A DNA stretch of 64,000 nt, from contig OX637295.1 in NCBI GenBank assembly GCA_951799445.1, positions 10,850,001-10,914,000 on the forward strand, in the 5' to 3' direction. Positions 1 to 13,744 of this stretch are shown one piece after another; within the stretch, counting starts at the first letter, position 1, and each line of letters begins with the position of its first letter. Under the pieces are notes generated by a model that saw only the letters and a program-made list of their open reading frames with translations, had not been told where the DNA came from and ran no database searches. Made by a program: the position numbers and the translations under genes. The DNA is from Pseudisothecium myosuroides (lineage: Eukaryota; Streptophyta; Bryopsida; Hypnales; Lembophyllaceae).

Positions 1-235
1 GAATTTCCATCCATGCATGTCATTTCTGCATTTTTACTTAAATGCTTGGCAGTCTCCGACATACCTGTAACACCAACCTTCACCAGATGAAATGTAGGCA
101 GGTCACTTCTAGCCATAATTTACTCGTGACTCACAACAGGCGGACGTTGCCCAAAAGTTTACAGCAATCCAAAACAACATCAGGATGGAAGGAAAGCATT
201 AATTTCATTACAAAGATTTCAATAGAGAGGGTAAT

Positions 236-507
236 CACTATAAGAAACCTCCGTTTTAGGTGATGAGCCCTAATTTTTTATGACGAATTTTAGGTGATGT
301 CAATGTTGACAACCCCAAATTTTTATATCAACAAAAATGTCCAATGTAACATCAATGTTGACATAAAAACATTGGATTGTCAATATTGATGTTATATTGT
401 ACATTTTTGTTGACATAAAAAATTTGGGTTGTCAACATTGACATCACCTAAAATCTGTCATAAAAAATTAGGGCTTGTCACCTAAAACAGGGGTTTCTTA
501 TTGTGAA
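236..507. repeat. Foldback MITE, 272 bp
   Basis: The two halves are near-perfect inverted repeats of each other. The left end reads CACTATAAGAAACC and the right end is its complement with one change. No coding capacity is visible. The superfamily is not assigned. Confidence 0.8.
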
Positions 508-739
508 TAATTATCCATCCATCGTGAACTCTCCCAAAAGCTATTTGTGTGCACCCAAATAGAAAAGAGAATCAAAAATCAAGTAGGAATCAAGCTCCAA
601 CATCGTGCATGCAACAAATGAACAGCCGGGAGAAGAGATGAACAATCAGACTACAACAATTAGCAAGCAAGTGCAAGTAGTATACCAGCAGCAACTAGAT
701 CATTCTACAAGCGTCACAAGTAAGGTACTGTCCAAATCC

Positions 740-955
740 AACCATCGGCTTGAAGAAGCTTCACTAAAGCATAAAAAACATCATCTCCAGTTCTCCAAAA
801 CCTAAAAACAGAACACGATCGAGACGAATTGTACTACACTTAACAAGTCAGTGCAAGCGTAAGTTTAGACCTACAACATGAACGCTAGCAAATTTGAAAC
901 TTGCTAACGAATCGCTCTCTTGTTCAACCTCTAATCTGGCCTCATCCGGCAGAGT
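740..955 (-). pseudogene. 3' end remnant of a PAH-type gene
   Basis: Read on the minus strand, this stretch is similar over about 200 bases to the plus-strand tail of the PAH pseudogene at 61,105-61,350. It covers the last codons (LPDEA motif, then a glutamate/glutamine-rich end) and the 3' untranslated region. The coding frame here runs on without the stop used at 61.1 kb, and no PAH core is present beside it. I infer a fragment of a duplicated gene. The rest of 508-2,975 shows no gene and no recognised element apart from this remnant. Confidence 0.5.
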
Positions 956-1020
956 TTGGGGTCTCCAGCCTTCCCAGCGCTGGGAAGAGCCCGCCTCATC
1001 AGGCATCTTGATCATCAGGC

Positions 1021-2975
1021 AATTTAGTCATTGATATCCATGCTTGTGTAAAAAATCAAAACAAGGAAAGTATCAAGCAAAACTATTTTTACAAAGCTTG
1101 GAAACACAAAATCACTTTGCTTTTGTTTACTTCAAGCTAGATACAAAAAACATGCATACACAATCATAGCAAAATTTATAGCAATCAAAACCTATGACAA
1201 GAAAAAGACATCCGCCATGACCCATAAATAAGAATTCTGCAAAGAACATAAAAATTTCCAACTCAAAATCTAGCCAATCAATTGAATAAAGAGTCAAAAA
1301 ATCAATCCAGTAAACAAATCGCAATTTATAAAACTAGCACCCCGCTCTTGAAAGGATGATAATTATTAGGCAAGGAAGATATTAATCAATAGACAAACAT
1401 AGAGCAAGAAAGGAATCTGTTGTGACATTGGATTATATTGTACATTTATAGAAATGTAGGCAATTAAGCATCTTTAGGGGGAAGAAGCAAAGCACTTTGG
1501 AATTGAAGTTTGAATCATCCTTGGAATTGAATGTTCCTAGTTGTGAAAATCTGAAATTGTAGTGCATTCTTTCCTTGGTTGTTCAACTTAATGGAGTAGA
1601 CAATTTAATTTAGTCATTTTTTTGCATTCATTTGTTTGTAGTTATTAAATAAGTGTGTGACCATTTAAGAATTTATTTAGTACAGTGCAAAGAATTTTGT
1701 AGTGAGACTATGTATATAATTACAAACATGGTGAGTTGTAATTGTAACTATGTCAAAATTCAGTTCATGGCATGATGTGCATGTGCAATGGAATTATGAC
1801 AATTTTTGTCAATGTCTAATCTAGAATGGATTTGAAGACTGAGGTGATGGCCCATCATATTTCAACAATCAAATGGAGAAAAGTTTGATTGCAATATACA
1901 CTTGAGTCTTTTATTGCCAATGAACTTAACATATTGTAGTCAATTTTGTTAAAGTGGCATTGGAGCAGAGTGAGGCTTTGAGAAGGTCACTTCTCCTTCA
2001 AAAAATCGGGCAAAAAATAAAGCACTTGAGGCTGTAGGTGGATAGTCTAAAAATTCAACAATTGATTGCAATTATTTTGGATGTACACCATTTAGCAACG
2101 GATTAGAATATAATTGTCCAAACAACATTTTCTTTGATCCTTTTCTTGATGCCAAGGTTGTCTTATTGACACAACATCGAATTTTGGTGACATGTCCAAC
2201 GTCCGACATGGCATGCCGTATTAGACAAATGTCAAGTTTGCATGACATCAAGGTTGATTAAGATTTCAAGATATTGAATTTTTTTACCCCACAATAAATG
2301 GATTTGTCCTACACTCCTACGTGACTAGCTCTTCAGAGTGACGTGGAAAGTCAAAACCACGTCATCTTGGACGAATCCGGGTGAGTGAAAGGATGAAAAG
2401 GTGACCGTAAGTAGGGACGCATGCGGGTGGGTGAAAGGACAACTATGGATAGGATGCAGGTGGGTGAAGGGGTGACAATGGGTGGATGATGGGACAACTA
2501 GCTATGGGAAGGAAAAATTCCAATTTCCTTCAAATTGAATTTCTTGCAAGTCCAATCTTCTTCAAAAAGGCAAAAATTGCAAAAATTAGGTAAAATCATC
2601 ATGATGAGGATGAATCTTTGCAAATTGCAAATAGTATAAAGGAATTATTTACATAACTCTTTGTCTTTAATTTTGTCCTTTATTTTAAACATCAAATAGA
2701 AAAATAATATATGATTTCGAAGAGTCTTTGAAAATTACAAGAGATAAAAGATAGTCTTTATTTAAATCTTTATTTTCATTTTTTTCATTTTTAATATATC
2801 AATATGACAAATAACATAATTAGAAAAAGTCTTTGAAAATTGCAAAAAAATAAAATTTAAAGTTTTTATTTAATTTTGCATCCTTTATTTTTTATTTTTA
2901 AATCAATGTGACAAATAATACTTGAGTACAATGAATCAATCATTGAGAATTGCAAAAAAATGAAGAAGTTCTAAT
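1021..2975. other. No gene recognised
   Basis: AT-rich non-coding DNA. Around 2,340-2,510 there is a short G-rich patch with loose repeats of a GGGTGGGTGAAAGG-like motif. Nothing here reads as a gene. Confidence 0.6.
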
Positions 2976-2979
2976 TTAA

Positions 2980-3870
2980 CCCCTAAAGTCTTAAGGCCAC
3001 TTATTTTTGTCCAAAACCATTCAAAACTGCTACTTCTATGGCATTCATCATAGAAAACATTTAAAAAAATAAATTAAAATCTAACTGTAGAATCTTGTAC
3101 TTCACTTGTTCTAAGATCATGTTGTGAAACTTTCATGGAGTTTGATTATATAGATAGGAAGATATTAGCATTCAAAGGTTTTAAAAAAAAAGATTTTTCT
3201 AAACGCTTGCTTGTAACTTCAAATGAATTTGACTACCATTTGTGGAAAAAATTTCAACTACTATATTTGAGCTTAAAATTTTTTGTATTGAAAAATTGAG
3301 TTGAAAGTATAGGAAATTTTTTTTTAAAAAAACATTTGATTTTTAGTCTTTATAAAATTGTTAAATAGAAGTTTGTCCAAGATTGAAAGATAAACTAAAT
3401 TGTTAGTAGCTCTAAAATGGAATTGAAACACTAAAATCCAACAATGAGATTGTTTTTTTGATAAATTGTAAAAATTACATTTAGACAAGAATCTTATAAA
3501 TTATTATTTGCAGAAGATGCTTAGATTGCTCAAGAAATAAGATTATCTTTAACTTTTTGAGTGCTAGTTTACATAGAATGAATCAAAGCCTCACATGTAG
3601 ACAAAAATATAATATTTTACAAAAAAAATATAAAAATATTATTTTGACTTTTTACAAATTTGTTTGTGCTATCCGTCAAGATTGGTTATGGCTTGTTGTG
3701 GTATAATTTTTGCTCCCGAACACAAATTGAAATAAAAGTTATATTTTCACAAAGCTAATTAGTTTTTCTATCATATGAAAAAGTTTCAAAAAAATTCACC
3801 AAAAATTGAGGTCATAGGATTCTACCCAAAATCCATTTTATCCATGGAGGGGACAATGAGACTTTAGGGG
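2980..3870. mobile_element. TTAA-flanked non-autonomous DNA transposon, copy A
   Basis: The element begins CCCCTAAAGTC and ends GACTTTAGGGG, flanked on both sides by TTAA. A TTAA target duplication is the hallmark of the piggyBac and Kolobok superfamilies. There is no transposase, so it is a non-autonomous derivative of 891 bp. Relatives occur at 4.6, 5.7, 8.9, 11.8 and 17.8 kb. Confidence 0.75.
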
Positions 3871-4607
3871 TTAAATCTCCATTTGTTAGTTTTTATTTAT
3901 AAAATCAAATTGACAAATAATTCATGATTAGAAGAATTATAGGAAAATTTCAAGAAATAAATAGGAAAGCTCTTATTTAAATATCCACCCTTTATTTTTT
4001 TATTTTTTTATTTTAAATCAACAAGATGAATAAGACATGAGAAAGATGATTCTTTGTGAATTGCAAAACATAATTGAATTCATTTTACTTCAATCTCCTC
4101 CATGTATATTTCATTTAAAAATCAAAGTGACAAATAATACACAAATAGGATTATTCATTGAAAATCACAAAAAAATAGAGGATTTCTTACTTAAATCTTC
4201 ACTTTTTATTCTTATTTTTAAATTCAACATGATAAATTTTTCAAAATTAAGAGGATTCTCCAAAAATTGCAAATATTACATGGAAAATTTTATAATTAAT
4301 TAACCACCCTTTATTTTTATTTTTAAATCAACGGACTAATAATATTTGAGTAGGATGATTTTTGGCAGATTTCAAAAAATAAATGGAAGAAATATTACTT
4401 AAAACTTCCACGCAATATTTTTTATTTATAAATCAAAGTGACATGAGTAAAATGATTTTTTGAGAATTATAAAACGTAAAAAGGTACATTTTTACTTTAG
4501 TTTCCATCTTTTATATTTATTTTCAGAGTCAACATGACAAAATAATTCATGAATCTCTTTGAAAATTGCAAAAAATTAAAAAGAAATTCTCTTACCTAAA
4601 TCATTAA

Positions 4608-5546
4608 CCTCTAAAGGACCAAATTGCGGTTTTGGCAACATAGCAATTTTGGGCAATTCACTACAAACAAAAATTTAATTTTTTTCTTTGAAATTTTTTA
4701 CAAAACATACATCCAACGAGTAGCTTTTAAGGCGCAATAATTTTCCTAACTTTTGAATGCATGGTTAAAATGTTATTGCGTAATATATCTATTTCATTGA
4801 TCCTTGGACAGCTCGGGTAGATCAAAGTTTATTAAAAAAAATCACCTTTTTGAAGAAATAAAAATCTAAAATTGATTTTTAAGATTTATATATAACTGGA
4901 AAGCTTTGAATCATTCCATTTTGATTAACGAGATGAAAGTTATGAGGAGTTTTAGTTTGCGGGTAGTTACTGAACCTCTAAACTAAACTAAACTTTGAAG
5001 TCCTTCATTTAAATCAGTTTTCAATACTTTTGAAAAAAAATAAAAACATTGGGTATAGGTTTTTTATTACGGAGTACAATATTACAACCATTGGATTGAC
5101 ATTTTTCAATTCCATAACTAAATTCTTAACAATTTAGTATTTTGAATCATTCTCTTCTTCTTTCGACTTACTATTTTTTTTGTATGTTACATAATTCCAA
5201 ATGATCTAAATTTTTTCAAGAATCTAGCCAACTTGCTTTGTAGAATGAATCCAAAGAAGAACCACCATTTTGGACATTTTTCATACAAATGTGACCTTCT
5301 GAAGTGTAGCTACCAGGATTTTTGTAGGGCCAAAAATAAGATTTTCATCAATTCAAACACTAATATCTTGCAATCTACATGGTGGAAATTTCTGAAATTT
5401 TTCCCACATCTTTTTAAATCAGTGTACCATAAGATCCTATGGTTACATGTGTCTCAAAATGTTATTTTTCCAAAATTTGGCACTTGTATTAGAAATGGCA
5501 GTTTTGAAGTGTTTTTGGTGAAAACATAGTCATGGAACTTTAGGGG
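4608..5546. mobile_element. TTAA-flanked non-autonomous DNA transposon, copy B
   Basis: Starts CCTCTAAAGG after TTAA (4,604-4,607) and ends CTTTAGGGG before TTAA (5,547-5,550). The interior shares blocks with the copy at 8,876-9,787, such as the segment with TTTGGGCA near the left end. Open frames inside are short and match no protein I know. Confidence 0.75.
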
Positions 5547-5683
5547 TTAACATTGATTCCTTATCCTTGGCAAATAGTACTAGGAATACTTTGAGCTTTT
5601 GGAAAAAAATATTTAAAAGTAAAATAAAAAATAAAAATCAGGGGAACACTATAAATATTCCATTCTCAAAACTTAAAGCATAT

Positions 5684-6259
5684 TAGCTCCAAAAGTCCCA
5701 AGGCCATTTTTTGGTCAAAAATCACTCAAAACTGCCATTTCTATTGCATTTATCCAAGAAAGCAAAATTTTTTTTTTACATAATTCAACCATAGGATCTT
5801 GTACTTCACTTGTGTGAAATCATGTGGTAAAAATTTCATCAAATTTTACCGTATGGATTGGAAAATATTAGCATTCAAAGTTGGACAAAAAATATTTTTT
5901 CAAGATCATCCTTAGATTGCCCGGAAAACAAGATTGTCCATAAATTTCTCAACACTAGTCAAAATAGAATAAATCAAAGTTTTACATGTAGACAAAAATA
6001 TATGAGTAATATTTAGGAAAAAAAAAATTTAATTTATTTTGACTTTTGGGGATTTTTTGGGGGCTGCCCATTTTCGGCTTTTTTTGGCAAATTTTTTTTG
6101 TTTCCGGGCATCGATTGAAATAAAAATCATATTTCCAAGAAATTTATGTGTTTTTATATCTTTAGAAGAAGTTTTAGAAAACTATGATGAATATTTAGAC
6201 CATATGAGCCTATCCAAAGTAGCATTTTGGCCCCTGTAGGGCCAATGGGACTTTAGGGT
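5684..6259. mobile_element. Decayed TTAA-family element, copy C
   Basis: Diverged ends (CTCCAAAAGTCCC on the left, GGGACTTTAGGG on the right) and an interior similar to copy A mark a shortened, older copy. The right flank still reads TTTAA. The boundaries are approximate. Confidence 0.55.
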
Positions 6260-6933
6260 TTAAAAAGAAAATCCTAAAAGTAATGCACAAAACAAGATAG
6301 TTGACATTTTTATTAACCATAATTATTGAAATTTAACCAAAAAATATTTTGGTAATTAAAATTTTAAATAATAGTAAAAATGATCAAAAGAATAAAAAAT
6401 AATTTATTTCTAAAAACTTTATAGTGATGAAATATTGAGATGCAAACAATGAAATTATTAAATAGTCTTTTTGAGTGTCTAGATAAGCATTTGGAAGAAA
6501 GCCTTCTTTACACCTAATAGAGCCTATCTCATAAGTCATTTAGTTGATGTAGTGTATCAATTATAAATTATTATATACTTATTTATTCTATATGTATCTA
6601 CTCATCTATTGTGGAAAAAACAAGTTTTATCTTGAGAAGACATGGTCCTATTTCCAAGGTCAACTAAAAATTATCCAATTCTTCATTAAAATGGTGCATG
6701 ACTCTTCATTTTTATAATATTTAAAAAATCATTCATGGGACAAGGTTAGTCTTTGGTGTCTGTATTGAATTAAAGCATTAATCATTTAATCAAATTTACA
6801 ATGAATTTATTTGGAATTCCCTATGATTAGTTTAGAGCTTTTACAATTTGTCCTTGTTGGTTTTTGTTAGTTTCCTTGTTCTCCGGTGTTATAATGTGTA
6901 TGTAGAGGTGATCTTCAAATATTCGAAGGAAAC

Positions 6934-7078
6934 CTTGTTGCATTCAACACAATCTAGGTGACGTTTTTTGTTTTTTGTAATTAAATGCATTACATGAATG
7001 CAAAATTTGTGTTGAATGTAATGCATTTTGGTACAAGATACAGGAAATGTCACCTAGATTGTGTTGAATGCAACAAAG
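6934..7078. repeat. Small foldback element, 145 bp
   Basis: About 34-bp arms starting CTTGTTGCATTCAACACAAT on the left are mirrored on the right around a ~75-bp centre. It looks like a MITE. The surroundings (6,260-6,933 and 7,079-8,750) show no gene. Confidence 0.7.
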
Positions 7079-7956
7079 TTTTCACCTAGTAAATAATTAA
7101 ATAATTTATAAACAAAAAAAAATCATTGGATTTTATTGGAGTAATTTTTCATTCTTATCAATAAAATCCTATGATTGGTCCTATGGGGGCCAACACTAGA
7201 AGAAATCGTTTTTTTTTAAAGCATTGTAAGCCAAGTGCTCATGGTTATAAAAAGACAAGACTAAAAAAATGGTCAAGAGTGCATAAATGACATGTTTGTT
7301 TTCTTACGCTTGCTTTTGTATTTGTGATTTTTTCTTGAATAGTTGAAAATTGATATAAATTTCTAAAAATAAAAACATGGCTTATGTATATGTATTTAAG
7401 ACAATTGTATCCTACATATCAAGTATAGAATAATTTTTTATATAAGGAGAAGTAGGCGAAAATATAAAACTCTTGTTGACTTTGTTACATTAGGTCGTTT
7501 TTGAGGGGAGTGTCACAGACAAATATCTTGCATCAACTTAAAGAGTGTCTCAAATCTCTATATAGTATAGATCTTCCTTTATTTTTTGGAAGTTTAGCTA
7601 AAACTTTCCGTGTGAATTTAGAGTTCCTTGGAATAGTTAGAAAGTTAGAACCAATCCATATCATATTAGTTTGAGCCTCTTTGTATGGATTTATTTATAG
7701 AACTAGCCTATACCATACAAGTTTGTGTGGAAATTTATGGTAGTTTATAGAAATCAAACCTTCTAAATTAGAAGGTTACTTAGATATATCTATCTAGTAT
7801 TTTAAATGACATCTATGATACTTAGTGTGTCTACTTGGAACCCTCTAATGTCTCTTCTAAACCATGAATGCACCTTCTTCAAGCATCCTAATAACCCCTA
7901 AGGTTTCTTAGCATCTTTTAGAAGATCTTATATTCTTTTGAATTAAATTTCAAAAA

Positions 7957-7957
<1 letters not shown>

Positions 7958-8013
<56 letters not shown>
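7958..8013. repeat. (AT)n microsatellite
   Basis: About 28 uninterrupted TA dinucleotides. Confidence 0.95.
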
Positions 8014-8016
<3 letters not shown>

Positions 8017-8751
8017 GTCTAGATGAAGAAAACCTCAATCAATTGCCAACAAAAGCATTGGAGCCTTATAGCAAAGCGTGTTTTTTATACTTCTTTATAT
8101 AATACATGCATCTTCTAAAATTCTTACACCCTTCTTGGACTTAGTATTTATTTTAAAAACTGAATCTTAGTCACTTAATAAACATTGATTCCTTGTCCTT
8201 GACAAAAATTAGTAGGAATACTTTGAGCTTCTAGAAAGAAATATTTAAAAATAAAAAAAATAAAGAAATGAAGAGAATGCTATAAATATTCCATTCTCAA
8301 AATTATAAGCATATTAAAAAGAAAATTCTAAAAGTTATGACAATTAAGATAATTGAAATTTTTATAAATCATAATTATTGAAATTTTTCAAAAACATATT
8401 TTGGTGTTTAAATTTTTAGATAATATTAAAAACGATCAAAAAAAATTTAAAAAATTTATTTCTAAGAATTTTACAAAGGTGAGATGCTACCAACTAATGA
8501 ATAAAATTATAAAAAAGTCTTTTTGAGTGTCTTAATAAGTTTCCGGAAGAAAGCCTTCCATTTACGCCTTGTAGTCCCTATCTTAGTTGCTTTAGTGTAT
8601 CAATTATAAATTATTATATAAGTATTTATTCTATATAAGTATCTACTCACCTATTGTGAAAAAAAAGGAAGTTTTACCTTAAGAAGACATGGTCCTATTT
8701 CCAAGGTAGTCCACTAAGAATTATCCAATTCTTCAATAAAAAAGTTCATTT

Positions 8752-10408
8752 TACAAAGGTGCTTTTTTTGGCAACACAACAATTTTGGGCAGCTCACTAC
8801 AAATGGAGTTTTTATTTTTTTTCTTTGAAAATTTTACACAACATGTGCCCAAGGAGTAGCTTTAACCCCTAAAGGACCAACATGCGTTTTTTGGCAACAT
8901 AGAAATTTTGGGCAGGTACGTGTGACTAGAGATATGCATATTTTGGGCTGAAATTTTTATAGAAGGTGGGACGAGGAATATCTTTTGTATGCACAAAATT
9001 TCATGACATTTGGAAATACGAGTCAAAAGTTATTGCATAATATGTAGTTTGATTATCAACTTGGGCAGTTCGGGCAGATCAGAAAAAATCAGTTTTTTCA
9101 AAAATAAAAATTTGAAATTGGTTTATTAAATTTATATATACGCGAAAAGCTTTGAATCATTCCATTCTAATCAATGAGTCAAACGTTATGAGGATTTTTA
9201 GTTTGCGGGTAGTTATGGATTGTCTACTCTAAAATAAACTTTAAAGTCATTTATTTCACTCAATTTTCAATATTTTTCAAAATTAATAAAATTGTAGGAT
9301 GTAGATTGTTTATTACAACATTGCAACCATTGGGATTGGCATTTTTCAATTCCATAATTAACTTCTTAAAAATTTTGTGTTTTGAACCATTCTCTACTTC
9401 TTTCTACTTACTATTTTTTACCTATATGTTGTACAATTCCAAATGATCTGAAATTTTTTAAGCATGTAGCCAACTTGCCCTAAAGAATGAATCCAAAGAA
9501 GCACAACCATTTTGGAAATTTTTTCATAATAATCTGACCTTGTGAAGTGCAGCTGCCCGATTTTTGTAGGGCCAAAAAAAGGACTTTTGCTACTTCAAAT
9601 GCTAATATCTTCCAATCTACACGATTGAAATTTCTGAAATTTTTCCACATTTTTTCAAACCAAAGTACTACAAGATCCTACAGTTACATGTGTCCAAAAA
9701 TGATATTTTTCAAAAATTTGGTACTTGTACTAGAAATGGCAATTTTAGAGCATTTTTGGTGAGAACATAGTCAAGGAACTTTAGGGATTAAGGCCCAACA
9801 ATTTTCATAACTTCTAACTACATAGTTAAAAAGTTATTGCATGATATGTAATTTTCATTGGTCGGCGAGTAGCCCGGGCAGCTCAAAAAACTTCTTTAAA
9901 ATTTTATTTATTTTTAAATAAAAATTTGAAATTGGTTCTTTAGATTTATATAGAAGTGTGAAGCTTTGAATCATTCAATTTGGATTAATGAGTCAAAAGT
10001 TATGAGGAGTTTTAGTTTGTGGGTAGGTAAGGTTTTGAAAGACTACATATCCACAAACTAAAACTCCAGCCTCATAACTTTTGACTCATTAATCCAAATT
10101 GTATGATTCAAAGCTTCACACTTCTATATAAATCTAAAGAACCAATTTCAAATTTTTATTTTAAAAAAAATAAAATTTTAAAGAAGTTTTCTGAGCTGCC
10201 CGGGCTACCCGCCGACCAATGAAAATTATATATCATGCAATAACTTTTTAACTATGTAGTTAAAAGTTATGAAAATTGTTTGGCCTTAAAGCTACTCCTT
10301 GGGCACATGTTGGGTAAAATTTTCAAAGAAAAAAAATAAAAACTCCATTCGTAGTGAGCTGCCCAAAATTGCTATGTTGCCAAAAAACGCAGTTTGGTCC
10401 TTAAGGGG
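8752..10408. mobile_element. Foldback TTAA-family element split by nested copy D
   Basis: The right arm (about 10,048-10,408) is the reverse complement of 8,752-8,871 joined to 9,792-10,030. The left arm is interrupted at a TTAA by the 912-bp copy D. The loop between arms is only ~20 bp. The outer right end carries AAGGGG followed by TTAA. The left outer end is diverged. Confidence 0.7.
8876..9787. mobile_element. TTAA-flanked non-autonomous DNA transposon, copy D (nested)
   Basis: Begins CCCCTAAAGGACC after TTAA (8,872-8,875) and ends CTTTAGGGA before TTAA (9,788-9,791). It sits in one arm of a foldback element. The other arm keeps the unoccupied site with a single TTAA, which proves the target duplication. 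Confidence 0.8.
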
Positions 10409-10412
10409 TTAA

Positions 10413-11291
10413 TAGAAGGTAAGAATGAAGAATATCTTTCATATGCACTAAATTTCATGACATTTGGAGATTTGGAAATATGAGTCAAAAAATTATGGCC
10501 TAAATAATACATGTTAGTCTATAAATGGGTAGTCCGAATAAATAAATAAAAATCATTTTTTTCAAAAACAAAAATTTGAAATTGATTTTCTAGAATTATA
10601 TATACATGAAAACTTTGAATCATTCCATTTCAATCAATGAGACAAAAGTTATAAGGATTTCTTGTTTGCAGGCAGTGATAGATCCTCTACTCTAAAAAAA
10701 ACTTGAAGTCCTTTATCTTATTCAATTTTCAATATTTTTAGAAAAAATAAAATCATAGAATGTAGATTTTTTATTACAACATTGCAACCATTGGGATTGG
10801 CATTTTTCAATTCCATAATTAAATTCTTAACAATTTAGTGCTTCAAATCATTCTCTATTTCTTTCCTTTATTATTTTTTCCTATATGTTGTACAATTCTA
10901 AATGATGTAATTTAGAGAAAAATTACCTACATGTTGTACAATTCTAAATTGTGAATTTTTTTGAGCATGTAGCCAACTTTTCTAGGAAAAGAAATCCATA
11001 GAAGCATCACCATTTTAGACATTTTTTTATAGAAAAATGAACTTGTGAAGTGCAGCTACCATGTTTTTTGCAAGGCCAAAAAAATGATTTTAATGAATTT
11101 GAATGCTTTATCTTGCAATACATGGGGTGGAAATTTTTGAAATTTTTACCACGTGTTTTCAAGTCAATAGACTATAAGATCCTACGTTTCTATGTATCAA
11201 AAAAAGTTCTTTTTAAGAAATTTGGTACTTCTACTAAAAATGGCAATTTTTGAGCAGTTTTAATAAAAATTTAGTCATGGAACTTTAGAGG
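10413..11291. mobile_element. TTAA-family element, left-truncated, copy E
   Basis: Interior and right end match copies B and D, ending CTTTAGAGG before TTAA (11,292-11,295). The first ~90 bases of the family are missing at the junction with the preceding foldback element. Confidence 0.6.
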
Positions 11292-12033
11292 TTAATTAAT
11301 ACTCCGTATCACATTGGACTTGTCTGGAATAACCTATGACTAATTTGGAGATTATGTAGTTTGTTCCTATTGATTTTTGCCAGTTTCTTTATTTTCCGGT
11401 GTTGTGTAATATACGTAGTAGTGATCTACAAAGAATTTGTAAAGAAAGATAATCATTGGATTTTTTGGAGGATTTTTTTCATTTTTATCAATAGTGCAAA
11501 ATACTCATAAAGAATCTCACTTGTTTTTAAACCTTCTTTTTATGTACAAGATTAACATTGAAGTTGTTTGGAATTCCCTATGGATTGAACAAGGAGATTC
11601 ATCAGTTTTCCTTGCCAGATTTTGCTAGTTCTTATGTTTGATTCCCTGTATTTTAATGTCATCGTGGAGGGGATCTTCAAAGAATTTCTATACCAAGGAA
11701 AATTGTAGGTTTTCTTTGCTGAGATTTTTATAAGTTCTCTCCAAATTGCCTATGTGCAATCCAAATTGGTAGACTTAACAACACATTGACAAATCTTACA
11801 TTTCAATGTTGTTTCCAACTAACCCTTAAAGTCCCATTGGCCCTACAAGGATCTAAATGTGATTTTGAGTAGTTTCATATGGTTTCAATTATATTTATTG
11901 TAATTTTTTGAAACTTTTTATAAAGCTAGAAAATCTTATAAGCTTTTCGGAAATATAACTTTTATTTCAATTAGTACCCAAGAGTAAAAATTATAGCACA
12001 AATAAGCCAAAATGGAAGTTAGCAAATAGCACA

Positions 12034-12034
12034 A

Positions 12035-12070
<36 letters not shown>
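12034..12070. repeat. (AAT)n microsatellite
   Basis: About twelve AAT units inside the copy F element. Confidence 0.95.
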
Positions 12071-12071
<1 letters not shown>

Positions 12072-12343
12072 TATATATTTTTTAATTTCCAAAAATATTC
12101 TAGTTTTTTCTATTTGTGAAGCTTTGATTCATTTTATTTAAATTAGTGAAGAGAAAATTAAGGACAATCTTGTTTTTAGACAATCTAAGAATCTTCTTCA
12201 AAAATAACTTATGGGGTTCATTTCCAAATGTAATTTTCACAATTAAAAAAAAAAATATTGTTTAATAGGAATAAGCATGCTTTCTAAAACAGTCTCACCA
12301 CTAGAAATATTGTGTTTCAATCCATTTTAGAGCAATTAACAAT

Positions 12344-12643
12344 CATTAGAGGAGATTTGGGCTTTTAAGAGCCCGTGAGTTCCCGGACTGTGGGAACTCT
12401 GCAGGACTGCTGCGACGCTGCCGCATGGCCTGTCCGACGTGGCCAAGCGACTGCCACGTCATTTTCATTTTCATTTTCATTTTTTGAATTTTTTTTTAGT
12501 ATTCTTTTAACATTTTAAGAGCTTTTTTTTTTTTTTTTTTTTTTTAAAATTTTAATAATTTTTTTTTCTGTTATCGGGGGCTGGTTCCCAGCATTGGGAA
12601 CAGCCCTGAAACGGTCTTCTAAACACTCAGATCTCCTCTAATG
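12344..12643. repeat. MITE, CATTAGAGGAGAT family
   Basis: Both ends carry CATTAGAGGAGAT as inverted repeats. GC-rich sub-ends with paired TTCCC/GGGAA motifs enclose a T-rich core. Related copies are at 63,483-63,762 and, more diverged, 15,964-16,243. No clear target duplication could be read. Confidence 0.75.
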
Positions 12644-13031
12644 TTAGTATTTTGTTCAGTTTTAGACATACTTCTATTCAACAATTTTTTAAAGAATAAA
12701 AATCAAGTATGTTTTTTTTTACTAAATTCCTAAACTTTCAACTCAGTTTTTTAATTTTTAAAAAAAATTCACATTCTTTATTGCAAAGAAAATCCACAAA
12801 TGGTAGTCAAAGTCATCATTTTGAAATTGCAAGAAAGCATTCAAAAACTTTTTTCCAACTTTGAATGCTAATACCTTCCAAATTTTTACCTCATGATTTT
12901 AGACAAGTCAAATACAGCATCCTGTGGTTAGATTCTATGAAAAATATTTTTTTGTAATCTTGAGAAAATGCAATAGAAACGGTAGTTTTGAGTGTTTTTT
13001 GATAGACAAATGACCTCAAGTCTTTTGGGGC

Positions 13032-13744
13032 TAATATTTGATAGATTTTATAAGCTACAATTGTCCCATCTTGATTGTCAAGGGTATAGTGAGGTTGGAT
13101 ACATAAGACTTGTAAGTAAGCTGTCAACCTCCAAGGCAATGAATTCAATTTACAAAAATCTAAGATTTCTAGAGTTTGTATATTTTAGAAACCTAAGAAA
13201 TTTTATAGTATATGAAATTGTAAAATATTTAAGCAAATTAAACCTACATATTACTAATATTTTGAATTCCTAAAACCTAGGAAAAGGGTCTAGATCAAAA
13301 ATTCTAAAATGTACAAATCAATGAGATTAGAAATTCAAATCTATATATTAGTTAGATTTGAGCCTCCAAAATCTACAAATTATATTGATTATGCGCACTA
13401 AAATATACATTATAGTTAGATTTTAGAGGTATACATTTACATTCTAGAATATTGAATTTCATAAATTGAATTGATTTGGAGGTGGAGACATCTTCAAATA
13501 ACATTGAAAAATGTACATACTCTCTCCTTAATAAAATTCCATGTCTTAGCTTTCCCTGTGACAGCCACATTCCCTGTGTTTTGTTAAAAAAAATCATCGT
13601 AGGAAGGGATTTTTAATACAATGCCAATATGGAATTCAAAAAAATTTCCTTGTGTATTGAGTTAATGAAAAATTGATAATTTGATTATGAACATCAAAAC
13701 GTGCCATTAAATTTACAAAGTTAATTTTGTTTTTGAATAAGGCC
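13032..13744. other. No gene recognised
   Basis: AT-rich sequence. Short open frames on either strand match no family I know. Confidence 0.6.

Larger units (their letters stand above)
11822..13031. mobile_element. TTAA-family element, copy F, carrying a MITE
   Basis: Similar to copy A in reverse orientation. The ends are AACCCTTAAAGTCCC and CAAGTCTTTTGGGG, with the flanking TTAA mutated to CTAA. It is lengthened by a 300-bp MITE at 12,344 and an (AAT)n run. Confidence 0.65.
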
